From Chionoecetes opilio (Eukaryota > Arthropoda > Malacostraca > Decapoda > Majidae), in assembly GCA_016584305.1 (NCBI GenBank), contig JACEEZ010025376.1, forward strand, positions 1 to 64,000: a stretch of DNA of 64,000 nt, given 5' to 3'. Made by a program: the position numbers and the translations under genes. The notes under the pieces were generated by a model. That model made no database searches. It was not told where the DNA came from and saw nothing but the letters and a program-made list of their open reading frames with translations. This document shows, in pieces, positions 33,381-43,623 of the stretch (the first letter of the stretch is position 1; every line of letters starts with the position of its first letter).

Positions 33381-34900
33381 TCAATCATTGGGGGCATACG
33401 CCGGGGGGCGCGTCGCCTCGCCAACCCTACGACGCCACTCCTGGGGGTCAGCACGCGCGAGTCTCCATGCAGGCTCCTCTCCCATACCAAGCGGCTCTCG
33501 ATAAGAAACATCAACTTGACCCAGCCATGAGGCTTGTGGGCGCCCCCTTGGCCTCCTCCACGCCGGATTGTCTCTTATAGACACAACCCGATGGGAAGGA
33601 TCGGTTTCAGGGTAGCGTGCCACATGCCCATATAGCCGAAGTTGGCGTTGACGGACTATGCAGGTAATAGGCATCGATTCAGTCTCACGGTGCAATCGCT
33701 GATTTGACACGTAATCATCCCAGCGATACCCCATGATTCTGCGAAGACATTTATTACCAAAGGAATTGATTCGTCTCTTCAAGTCACTATTTAGTGTCCA
33801 TGTCTCACAACCATATAGTAAGACAGGGATCACAAGCGACTTGAAGATCCGGATCTTTGTCCTCCCGCACAGGTACCGACAACGCCAAATACTCCCGCTG
33901 AGCGAGTCCATAGCACCGTGGGCTATGCCAATCCGCCGTAAAACTTCTTGACGTGACCCGCCGTCATTATGGACTGCGCTACCAAGGTATGTAAAACTTT
34001 TCAAGATTTCAATGTCCTCGCCGCACGCATGAACAGACTGTACTGCTTCATCTAGTAAGTCTCCAAACACCTGGACCTTGGTCTTAAGCCAGGAGACCTC
34101 AAGTCCCAAGGGCTTTGCCTCCTCGTGCAGCGCCTCGAGAGCCATCACCAGCACCTCCAGCGACTCAGCAAAGATTACTGCATCATCGGCAAAAACAAGA
34201 TCAGTGATCTTGGTGTTGCCGACAGATGCTCCACAATCACTTTGATCTACAACCTTGTCCAATACCCAGTCCATACAAGCGTTGAAAAGTGATGGGACAA
34301 GGACGCACCCTTGCCTCACTCCTGTATTAACAGGAAAGAAGCTGGATGCACCTGCCCCACACTTCACAGCACTCTCAGTCCCAGAATACAGACCGGTTAT
34401 CAAACCAATAGTCCTTGCAGGAATCCCGCAAAGTCGCAGAAGATCCCAAAGTGACTCACGATGCACTGATTCATACGCCTTCTTGAGATCAACATAGGCT
34501 GCAAGCATCCCCTGTCGAAACTCACGTCGGCGTTCCACCAGGACACGAATCGTGGGATAGGGTCCTTTGTTGACTTCCGGGCGTAAACCCAATGCTATCC
34601 TGATGTTTTCGGGGGGAAAGAACTGGGGATCCGTGCAGAAATAGAGGGGGCAAGCACCTTCCCTGGCACGCTGAGCATGTAATACCGCGGTAATTGTTGC
34701 AGTCCTACGGTCCCTTTCCCTTTCCAGATAGGGACCCCGCCCCTTTTTCCAGTCGGGAGGAAATGGTATCGATTCCACACGGCAGTCGGGACACATAAAA
34801 ACCCGCAGATCACGGCCTCCCCCCCGCTTGGGGAGCTCCGCATGATATTCAAACACCACTCCCTTTCCACCCCTAAACTTAGCTACACCCTTCTGATTCG
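33381..34900 (-). pseudogene. RTE-like reverse transcriptase, C-terminal two thirds
   Basis: The long open frame holds MLAAYVDLKKAYESVHRESL (motif A), NTGVRQGCVLVPSLFNACMD (motif B) and TDLVFADDAVIFAES (motif C, catalytic FADD intact). The RTE-type C-terminus YGCETWTLNSDLKRRINSFG through RRRVGEATRPPAYAPND follows. The region N-terminal to motif A is garbled by homopolymer indels, so the first ~170 residues of the open frame are not reliable. The frame closes at the LINE's 3' end. RTE clade is inferred from the C-terminal signature. Confidence 0.88.
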
Positions 34901-37588
34901 TAAAAGGCCCAAAATACTTATGTAAAGGGGATTCAGCTCCATAGGGGAAAATTAACAAGGCCGCAGATGAAATCGACTATGCGGGTGGTGTTTTTAATTT
35001 TAGGATATAACGGGGATTTAATCATAGGGGGCAGAAACCGCAGATGAATTGTTAAATAAACCGGAAACTTCCTAAGTAAAGCAATAAGGACCTCTAGAGG
35101 AGATAAATTCTAGATCTTTGCTGCAATAGCGACGATTTAGTTACAAATGTGGAGGTGGGTGGGAATTTAGAAAATAGCGCCCCATTATGAGTCAATTTAG
35201 CTTAAAAGGGGAAATTGGAAAATTAAGTGAAATAAGCATCGAATCCAAATTTTTCAAAAAGGGCCAAATTTATGCAGGATTAAGAAGACACCCGGGGGTT
35301 ATTAATAAGGGGTGGGATGGGGGGAAGAAATTTTTCCAAAAATAAGGACAGGGCAACGCGGAAAGGCCAATTATGAAAGGATTAGGAAGGCACCTGGAGG
35401 TAATTGGCGCGGTTAGTATGGAAAAGGGTCATGGCTGAGGAGGTAATTTAAAGGGGGAGCAGGAAGTGAGGTCAGGGGTGAGGAGGGAATTAGAGAGGTT
35501 AGAAATGGAAGTGAGGATGGGCTGAGGAGGGTTATACTTCATTTGTAAGGAATATAATTGACTGACAGAAAAAAGATATTCCTTATGGGGAAATAAGGGC
35601 CAGAAAAAGGACCAAAATGGATGCAACCAAATTTAAAAAAAAAAAAATTGGAGTAAAAAAAAACTTTATTTAAGGGGCTGGAGGATTGGTAAAAAAGAAC
35701 AGTATAACGTTGGAAAGGGCAGTGAAAAAAATTAAATCAAGTTGCTAAGAACAATTATGAGATTAAAATAGCAGGACAGGCGAAGAGGGACCCAAAGGGG
35801 TTCTATCAGGTATATGAAACAAAGACAAGGGAATTAGTTGGGCCGTTAAGGTCAGGACAGGGTGAGTCTTAAATACGGATGAGGATATGTGTAAGAGTCT
35901 AAATTATTATTTCTTAAGTGTTTTTACGGAGGAGGATACACAGACGATACCTGATAGTGAACAGATGTTCAAAGAAGCGATGAGGAGAAACTCAAAGATA
36001 TTGTGATAACTAGGGAAATGGTGTTAGGGGTATAGATAAAATGAAAAATTTTAAATCGCCAGGACCAGATGAAGTGTATCCCAGGGTATTAAAGGAATGC
36101 AAGGAGGTTGTTAGTGAGTTGTTATTGTACATTTTTAGGAAATCGGTTGAGATGGGCGATGTGCCATTATTGTGGAGGAAAGGAAATGTTCCCCTATTTA
36201 AGAAGGGAGACAGAGGACTAAAGTCATATTATAGAATCGTAAGTCTACATCAGTGTTGGGTAAATTATTGAATCTATTATTGCAAAAAAACATTAGCGAG
36301 CACTTAGATAAACATAGCTTGATCAATGATTCACAACATGGATTCACCAAGGGTAGGTCATATCTCACCAATTTATTGAGTTTTTATAGGAAAGTTTGTG
36401 AGACGGCAGATAATGATAAGGATTATGATATAATATATCAGGACTTTAGTAAGGCATTTGACAAAGTACCACACGAGCGACTCTTAAATACGGTTAGGGC
36501 TCATGGAATAGATGGGAAGGTTCTTCATTGGATCAGAGCTTGGCTAAGTAATAGGCAACAAAGGGTTACATTAATGGTTCTAAATCTGAATGGGGACTGG
36601 TGACAAGTGGAGTTCCACAAGGGTCTGTTTTGGGTCCATTACTATTTTTGATTTACATCAACGACTTGGATAGTGAGATTAGCAGTGATATCAGCAAGTT
36701 TGCTGATGATACTAAGTTAGGTAGGATTATTGGATCACAGTCTGATGTAAACATACTGCAGGGAGACTTAGATAAACTTAACGAGTGGGTAGTCAGATGG
36801 CAGATGGAATTTAATATTGAAAAATGCAGCGTTATGAATGCTGGTAGAAAAAACCATGGTAATAGATACACCATAAGCAATGTATCGCTGAAAAGATCAG
36901 AAGGTGAAAAAGGTCTTGGAGTGAGGGTGAGCCTAGACCTCCGACCTAGGAAACAATGTATTGAGGCCAGAAATAGAGCTAATAGAGTATTAGGATTCAT
37001 TACCAAAAGTATTAAAAGTAGAAGTGTGGAAGTTATTCTAAAGTTTTATCTGGCTCTAGTCAGGCCTCACCTAGACTATGCGGTTCAGTTTTGGTCTCCA
37101 TATTACAGGAAGGTTATAGCCTTGTTAAAAACAGTGCAGAGAAGGATGACCAAAATGATACAAGGGATGCGTAACTTTAGTTATGAGAGGAGATTGAAGT
37201 TATTAAAATTATACTCACTCGAGAGTCGCAGAGTAGGGCGATCTGATAGAAGTTTTTAAGTGGATAAAGGGATTTAATAAAGGAGAGGTAGGAAAAGTTC
37301 TTACGGCTTTTAACCAGGGTAGAACAAGAAGTAACGGATTCAAGCTGGAAAAGCGTAGATTTAGAAAGGAAATAGGGAAAAACTGGTTCACAAATAGGGT
37401 GAAGAATGAATGGTATGGTCTCAGTAGACAGGTAGTTAGTGCGGAGTCATTAGGGAACTTTAAAGAGGAGCTGGATAGGTTCATGGATGGGGATGAAAGG
37501 TGGATGTAAGTAGTGTTGGGTGACAGGAACTACCACTTGTAGGCCTCGCGGCCTCTTGTAGCTTCCTTATTTTCTTATGTTCTTATGT
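34901..37588 (+). mobile_element. CR1/L2-like LINE nested in the RTE LINE
   Basis: RT motifs on the plus strand run from KSPGPDEVYPRVLKE (36,045) to the decayed C-terminus at 37,509. The 3' end is TTCTTATGTTCTTATGT (37,572-37,588), a short tandem tail typical of CR1/L2 elements. The RTE sequence resumes immediately afterwards at AAGAGAGGGTGCGG. The 5' boundary is approximate because 34,560-35,800 has many indels. Upstream coding traces (about 35,750-36,000) resemble the pre-RT region. Confidence 0.85.
36041..37512 (+). pseudogene. CR1-like reverse transcriptase
   Basis: Three overlapping open frames cover RT: 36,041-36,271 (SPGPDEVYPRVLK, PLFKKGDRG), 36,253-36,603 (NDSQHGFTKGRSYLTNLLSF, IIYQDFSKAFDKVPHERLL with catalytic Asp) and 36,600-37,259 (SGVPQGSVLGPLLFLIYIND, SKFADDTKLG with both Asp residues, HLDYAVQFWSP thumb). 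Coding decays through a frameshift near 37,240 to about 37,509. Catalytic residues survive, but at least two frameshifts separate them. No endonuclease was found. Confidence 0.9.
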
Positions 37589-38017
37589 AAGAGAGGGTGC
37601 GGTTTCGTCAGTGGGAGGGTCGGCATCCACTGCCTGTAATCCAGTGGTGTGAAGCTGCTCAGTTGGAGGGTCCACCGTGAACAACTGCCCAAAGTACTCA
37701 GCCCAACGAACCATCTGCCCATCCATGTCCGACACGAGGCGCCCATCTGCTGCTCGAATAGCGCTCGCCCGAGATGGAGACTTGGAACGGAGCTTCTTCA
37801 GGGCTCGGTAGGCGGGTCGGAGGTCATTAGCGTTCAAATGACCCTCGACATCCTCAGCGAGACTCCTGACATACCTCTCCTTGTCTCTCCCCAGGAGGGT
37901 TCTAGTCCGGCGTGACAGAGCCCTTTGCTGGTCCTGGTTACCAGTCAGCTTGGCAGCGCGACTCTCCTCGATTTTTTCCAGCGACTCCGTCTAGACAAAA
38001 CCACGCCACGCCTAAAC

Positions 38018-38057
38018 AATTATTAGCGACAATGCTGTAGCATTGTCGCTAATAATT
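38018..38057. other. 19-bp perfect palindrome at LINE 5' junction
   Basis: AATTATTAGCGACAATGCT and AGCATTGTCGCTAATAATT face each other across GT. The right arm is BEL integrase sequence (target). The left arm is an inverted copy created at the 5' junction of the RTE LINE. Confidence 0.9.
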
Positions 38058-38660
38058 AATTTAGGGCATGACCTTCTGGCCAGACATTTGAGACCATGAC
38101 TACTCTAGATTTATCTGATCTTTCTATGAATCTAGAAGGAATTTTCCCAAAGGGTATCAGTCCAGATTTTGTTTTCAAGAAGCTGGAGCCATGTTCTTGA
38201 ATTAGACCAGTTATTGTTTTACTGTACTGGTCTGCTCCTATTAATAGATCAATGGAATCTACTGTATCCCTTAAGTTTGGATCTAAGAGCCTAATTTCTT
38301 GGTCCTTCATGTACTTTATGAATTTTTCCATTCCATCCATCCTAATATGTTTAGGTAAACTTTCCAGAACTATAGCATTCAATCTTATATATTTAGAACC
38401 AGACCTTACTGTAAAATCCACTAAATCATAGGTCTTAGTTTCTATTTCTCCTATAAAACCTGAAATTTTCAAGTCCACAAGGCTATTGAATTGTCATGAG
38501 CACCCGTAGGTCTCACTGCACACACATACTGTGCCACTCTCCCAGTTGGTTGGCCCGTGTCACATAACAAAGAATGATGGAATCCATTATAGCATGAAGG
38601 ACATCTGCGTAATTTAAATCTACAGTCCTCTGTCTTAAGATGGCAAGTACATTTTTCACA
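38056..38660 (-). pseudogene. BEL protease-region remnant and second zinc cluster
   Basis: About 38,640-38,560 encodes CTCHLKTEDCRFKLRRCPSC and a following His/Cys pair, a second zinc-binding region. 38,478-38,056 reads ISGFIGEIETKTYDLVDFTV and SIDLLIGADQYSKTITGL, the C-terminal part of the BEL retropepsin-like (DUF1758) domain. The Asp-Ser/Thr-Gly active-site segment is not visible, so it seems deleted. The frame ends in HALN, where it meets the integrase fragment. This places the large internal deletion at about 38,058. Confidence 0.8.
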
Positions 38661-38907
38661 TCTTCCTAACTCTAATACGTTTTAGCCGGTTACCACGGCC
38701 CTCATAATTTTTGCAATTAGTAGCTTTGTGGAGCCCTTCACACAGAATACATTTAAATTGTGAGTTAGGATTAATTGGTTGGTGTGGAACTCTGCCTGGG
38801 AATTGTGAGTTAGGATTAATTGGTTGGTGTGGAACTCTGCCTGGATCTCTACAGGCTCTTTGACCTTCTTGGATTGGAAAAAAATTAGCCTCATATTTAC
38901 AGGGCAA
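38656..38907 (-). pseudogene. BEL gag zinc-knuckle region with 45-bp duplication
   Basis: CILCEGLHKATNC is a CX2CX4HX4C knuckle that would bind RNA. Just upstream, FPGRVPHQPINPNSQF occurs in a perfect tandem repeat (a 45-bp duplication around 38,757-38,846). The frame continues from the gag body after a small shift near 38,930. Confidence 0.85.
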
Positions 38908-38941
38908 GGAGGGTCTTTCATCCTTTTTCTCTCCTTCCCTT

Positions 38942-39788
38942 TTATCCCTTGTAATCCTTGGATTGTAAATTATTTATAATGTCTATGAGACTAGTTCTAA
39001 TGTCTTCTACAGAAGGATAATCCTTTTTTGACTTCAACTGAACTTGATCTAGAGTTAGGTTAGGCAATTTATCTATTAAAAAAGTGTACACCAACCAGCT
39101 AGATTCTTCTAAATTACAACCTGCATTTTCTGCTCTCTTCAAGTTACTCTCTAACTCTGCTCTAAATTCAGATAGAGATTGAAACTTATGAGAGGGTACT
39201 TTGATGATAATCAATTTTCTTGCAAGGTCTCTCAACTTTTTGTCTCTGTTTTCGTAGGTTTTCTTCAGTAAATCTACCGCACACTGATAGCTAGCGGTTT
39301 CTGAAGGAAATCCTGAAATGAGCTTGCCAGCATCACCCTTTATCTGACCTTTTAGGTAATTCAATTTATCCACTGCAGTCAACTCTGATCTGACATGGAT
39401 ATTACTTTCGAATTGGTCCCAAAAGGAATCCCACTCCGCTATATCACCTTCAAACTCAGGCAGCTGAATAATGGGTAATTTGATTCTCTTAAGGCTCAAG
39501 TTCTTAGGATTATTTTCTTCTATCACATCATCGATCTTAAGGATGGTATTTTGTAAGCGATATTCAAAATCAGCCTGATCACAGATTAATGCTTCCACTT
39601 TATCACCTTCCGCCTCAATTACTAGAGTATCATATAGATTTGATATGATACTTATCTTTTTCTCTAACTGTGCTTTCCACACTTTAATTTTGGTGAAATT
39701 CCACATGATCCACCAGAGCTACATCAATTTGACCCAGTAACTTATTGCAGTGCCCTTTATGGCCTGCTAAAATTTTAACTGTGGCCAT
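38942..39788 (-). pseudogene. BEL gag (DUF1759-like)
   Basis: A likely start at 39,788 (MATVKILAGHKGHCNKLLG) is followed by a frameshift near 39,690. The main frame from 39,706 to 38,942 contains LPIIQLPEFEGDIAEWDSFW, KLNYLKGQIKGDAGKLISGF and AVDLLKKTYENRDK, the conserved core of BEL/Pao gag (DUF1759). Gag would assemble the particle that packages the RNA. It lies about 180 bp downstream of the SGNH ORF and just upstream of the zinc knuckles. Confidence 0.9.
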
Positions 39789-39969
39789 AATGCCACCAAT
39801 TTAATGAATAAATATGGAGACAGACAAAATTTTAAATTTATGGAATACAAATTGCTAAATAGTTAATTTGGAAGTTGAAGTATGAGTAACTTGTTAGTTA
39901 TGAATTGAAATTTAAGCAAATAAAAATAAAAATATTGACTCTAAACTAACAAGTTAGTAGTACCCAGAG

Positions 39970-40587
39970 TTAAAACTGAAATTCTTGTAATGGCTGCTGA
40001 GTTTGTGTCCAAATGCTATGATGATGCCTAATGGCTTTGGACACTTTGTTCCAAATATGTTGTCTGCCTTCAAAGGTTGGATGTATCCCGTCCATGATCC
40101 GCAGATCCATCGGGAAGGTTTTCCCGCCCAACAAAATGATGTGGCCTTTGAGCTCACGCTGCAATTTCCTATTTATGGCCCTTGAAATCTTTTTGCCGCG
40201 CTCGGCCTCGACAAAGTGCGGATGGTTATGGGGGTAAATTCTTGGTTCTATTGTGCACAAGACACAAGTGATCCCCTTTTTTGAAAAAGCCCGATGGATG
40301 GCCATCATATCCTCAAATAAACCATCCACACTAGTGTCCTCCTTGATGTCGTTACCCCCTATCAGGATGATAGCCAGATCGTAAAGTAGGGGGTTAAGGG
40401 CTTGTTTGAATTCTGAATATTCAAGAAAATTATCAGCCCTTGCACCTCCCTTCCTAAATATGTCCATGTACACTTCCGGAAACGGCTCGCTTCTCGGCCT
40501 GAGGGAATCACAAGTGACAATAGAATGGCCAACATAAGCTACATGATAGGTGGGGTAACTAACCGCCGCCGCCATGATGTTAATCAA
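39970..40587 (-). CDS. SGNH-hydrolase-like protein in BEL leader
   Basis: A 205-residue intact frame starts 11 bp after the primer-binding site. Motifs in order are VAYVGHSIV (block I, nucleophile Ser in GxS), RKGGARADNF (block II Gly), AIILIGGNDI (block III GxND) and DGIHPTFEGRQ (block V, DxxH). All four SGNH residues are present, so an esterase- or acetylhydrolase-like activity is possible; the substrate is unknown. Established knowledge: SGNH domains occur in ORF1 of some CR1/L2-type LINEs. I do not recall one as a separate ORF ahead of gag in BEL/Pao. It is better preserved than gag in the same element. Confidence 0.82.
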   Translation of the reverse strand: MINIMAAAVSYPTYHVAYVGHSIVTCDSLRPRSEPFPEVYMDIFRKGGARADNFLEYSEFKQALNPLLYDLAIILIGGNDIKEDTSVDGLFEDMMAIHRAFSKKGITCVLCTIEPRIYPHNHPHFVEAERGKKISRAINRKLQRELKGHIILLGGKTFPMDLRIMDGIHPTFEGRQHIWNKVSKAIRHHHSIWTQTQQPLQEFQF

Positions 40588-40597
40588 GGGTTGTTTA

Positions 40598-40613
40598 TCC
40601 GGTTCGAAGGACC
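40598..40613 (-). promoter_or_regulatory. BEL primer-binding site
   Basis: On the minus strand TGGTCCTTCGAACCGG begins 12 bases inside the 5' LTR. It is complementary to a tRNA 3' end terminating in CCA with a GGTTCGA T-loop. A tRNA primes minus-strand synthesis in such elements. The tRNA identity is not determined. Confidence 0.85.
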
Positions 40614-40625
40614 AAATTTTTCAGT

Positions 40626-41273
40626 TGTGGGAAATTAATTGATAGGATGACTTGAATGGTTACACTCCTAAATATAAATTAAAACACTGGTGCTTGAATT
40701 AAACTCACAACTGAAAAACATAATTAAATTAAGGGACAACTAGAAATTAACTAACTACCACTAAAAATATTTACCTGGTGGTAGTGGCTGTCCAACTAAT
40801 GTCACCAAGCTAAACCTTATTATTGAGATCTCAATAAGCTAGGAGAACTGTAGTGGGTTAACTGACAGACCTCCTGCTAAAGTTTGTACTTAGCTGGTGA
40901 CGTCTTAGATGTTGATGATTGTAGACAATATTGCAGGCGGACTAAACCTTCTCGATGTTACAAGCAGATTCATGGACCGGGATATTTGGATTTAGTAACC
41001 CATGCTCTCCATGAATACTATTTACAAGATTTACACGAGAACACACGAGGTGTCTCTAAATGTGTATAAGGAGCAAAGGGCGATGACTTCTCGCCTCGGT
41101 GGTGTGTGACTAAAGAGAGCGAGTCAGCTGTGTTCCCCTGGACGTCGCTTTCGCTCCAAAGATATACGAGCCCAAATTAATTTCCCAATAAATTTATATT
41201 ACTCCTATGTTTACTACTATTTAATTTTATTAATATTCTTAATTATCTCTGGAGAAATTTATAATTTCCGACA
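40626..41273 (-). repeat. BEL 5' LTR
   Basis: Partner of 31,806-32,453; differences include AAATTAATT for AAATAAATT and GCAGGCGGAC for GCAAGCAGAC. Followed by the GTGGT duplication at 41,274-41,278. Confidence 0.95.
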
Positions 41274-41486
41274 GTGGTGACACTTCTTATGGGATAACTC
41301 AACCTCCTGTTACGGCCCAACATTTTCCTTAAACTGCGAGTCTGCGAATCTGTCTAGTTGATGGTGGTTCACTTAGGGAATGTTTAGAATAGCGGTTTAG
41401 TGTCTACAATGCACTGGTTCGGGGCATGGCTTCGGGATGACGCGACGTGGCGAGTTAAAGGGGTGGCCTGTGGGGACAACGAACTT

Positions 41487-43500
41487 TTTTTTTTTTACAT
41501 CACAAAGAACTGGCCAAGAGCACAACAAAAATGGGTAACACAAAGCCCGCTTAGTTGCCAGTCCCTATAAAGAAGACAGTAAGAGAATAAAATAAAAAAG
41601 AGGGGTGGGCCAATTTAGTTCGGGAGGTGTCTTGTTACTCTTATTTTGAAAAGATTTAAGTCATAGGAAAGTGGAAAAATAGAAACAGGAAGAGAGTTCC
41701 AGAGTTTACCAGTGAAAGGGATGAAAAGATACTGATTAACTCTTGCATTAGGAAGATGGACAGAATAGGGATGAGAATGAGTAGAAAGTCTTGCGCAGCG
41801 AGGCCGCGGGAGGGGGGAGGCATGCAGTTAGCAAGTTCAGAAGAGCAGTGAGCATGAAAATAACGGTAGAAAAGAGCAAGAGAAGCAACATTGCGTCGGT
41901 GATTTAAAGATTGAAGACAGTCAATCAGAGGAGGGGAGTTGATGAGACGAAAAGCTTTTGACTCAACCCTGTTTAGGAGAGCTGTATGAGTGGATCCTCC
42001 CCAAACATGTGAGACATACTCCATACATGGGCAGATAAGGCCCCTGTAGAGAGCAAGCAATTGGGAGGGAGAAAAAAAGGACGCAAACGCCACGGGACAC
42101 CTAACTTCTCAGAACCTGTTTTAGCAAGAGATGAGATGTGAGATTTCCAGTTCAGATTTTTAGTAAAGGATAGTCCTAGAATGTTCATTGTAGAAGGAGA
42201 CAGTTGAGTGTCATTGAAGAAGAGGGGATAGTTATATGGTAGGTTTTGTCGAGTAGATGGGTGAAGAAATTGGGTTTTTGAGGCATTGAACAAAACAAGG
42301 TTTGCTTTGCCCCAATCAGAAATATTAGAAAGATCAGAAGTTAGGCGCTCGGCGGCATCTCTCCGTGAATCACTTAGTTCCTATTGAGTTGGACGTCTAA
42401 TAAACGCCGTTGAAAAATGCAGGGTAGAATCATCAGCGTAGGAGTGGATAGGGCTTTGAGTTAGACTTAGAAGATCATTAATGAATAATAGAAAGAGAGT
42501 GGGTGATAGGACAGAACCCTGGGGAACACCACTATTGATAGATTTAGGAATAGAACAATGTCCGTCTACAGTAGCTGCAATAGAACGGTTTGAAAGGAAA
42601 CTTAAGATGAAGGTACAGAAAGGATAGAAACCGAATGAGGGTAATTCGGAAATTAAAGATTTGTGTCAGACTCTATTAAAAGCTTTTGATATGTCAAGGG
42701 CAACATTAAAAGTTTCACCGAAACTCCCCTAAAGGAGGATGACCAGGATTCAGTTAGGAAAGCTAGAAGATCACCAGTAGATCGCCCTTTATGGAAACCG
42801 CACTAACGATCAGATAGAAGATTGTGAGCAAATAGATGTTTAAGAATATTTTTATTAAGTATAGATTCAAAAACTTTAAAAAGGCAGGAAGTCAAAGCTA
42901 TAGGACGGTAGTTTGAAGGATTAGAACGGTCACCCTTCTTAGGAACAAGTTGGATGTGAGCAAACTTCCAGCAAGAAGGAAAGGTGGAAATAGGTAGACA
43001 AAGACGGAAAAGCTTGACCAGGCAGGGTGCAAGCACAGAAGCTTGAAACAGTTTTTGAAAACAATAGGAGGGACTCCGTCAGGACCGTAAGCCTTCCGAC
43101 GATCTAGGCCAGAAAGGGCAAAGAAAACAGCATTACGAAGGATCTTAATGACAGGTATAATATAGTCAGAGGATGGAGGAGAAGGAGGAACAAGCCCTTC
43201 ATCAACCAGAGTAGAATTTTTTGCAAGGGTTTGAGCGAAGAGTTTAGCTTTAGAAATAGATGAGACAGCTGTGGAGCCATCTGGGTAAAGCATAAGAGGA
43301 AAAAGATGAAGAAGAAACATTGTTAGAGATGTTATTTGCTAGATGCCAGAAGTCACGAGAGGAATTTGATTCAGAAAGATTTTGACATTTTCTATGAATG
43401 AAAGAGTTTTTAGTAAGTTGAAGTAAAGATTTGGCATGATTACGGGCAGAAATAAAAAGGACATGAACTGAATGGGGGAACTCTATTACAGGTGGCTCGT
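41487..43500 (-). mobile_element. Jockey-like LINE, 5' truncated
   Basis: Minus-strand coding runs from about 43,490 (ARNHAKSLLQLTKNSFIHRK) through RT to about 41,650. It ends with a 3' UTR and a poly(A) tail (T11 on the plus strand at 41,487-41,497). RT motifs in order are GDRSNPSNYRPIALTSCLFK, GFHKGRSTGDLLAFLTESW, SGVPQGSV-like sequence, and HSYADDSTLH near 42,430 with both catalytic Asp. Many frameshifts interrupt it. 41,650-42,293 holds the thumb and C-terminal region (YRGLICPCMEYVSHVWGGST). Endonuclease is absent. Confidence 0.88.
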
Positions 43501-43623
43501 GGGGCCGGTCATTCGGTGGGGGACATGTTACGAGATTTACAGTGATGTATAGGTGCATTTTTGGAGTATCGATGCGTGTCGTGGGAGTTCTGGGTTGGAA
43601 TGTGTGTGTCACGTTACGATACA

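Larger units (their letters stand above)
33379..38017 (-). mobile_element. RTE-type LINE nested in BEL, itself interrupted
   Basis: 5'-truncated minus-strand LINE in two pieces: 37,589-38,017 (RT N-terminal flank, LRPAYRALKKLRSKSPSR) and 33,379-34,900 (RT and C-terminal region). Its 3' end lies at AATCAATCATTGGGGGC, the same end seen in the copies at 54.5 and 63.44 kb. It is flanked by TGTAGCATTGTC at 33,367-33,378 and 38,036-38,047, a 12-bp target duplication within the BEL integrase. A 19-nt inverted copy of target sequence sits at its 5' junction. Confidence 0.9.
31806..41273 (-). mobile_element. BEL/Pao LTR element, internally deleted and interrupted
   Basis: The element is bounded by 648-bp LTRs and flanked by GTGGT at 31,801-31,805 and 41,274-41,278. 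On the minus strand the order is LTR, primer-binding site, SGNH hydrolase ORF, gag, zinc knuckles, protease remnant, integrase C-terminal part, LTR. RT, RNase H and the first half of integrase are missing. An RTE LINE sits in the integrase, with a CR1-like LINE inside that. The LTRs differ at about five positions, suggesting recent insertion. BEL assignment rests on the DUF1759-type gag and the integrase/DUF5641-type end. Confidence 0.93.
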
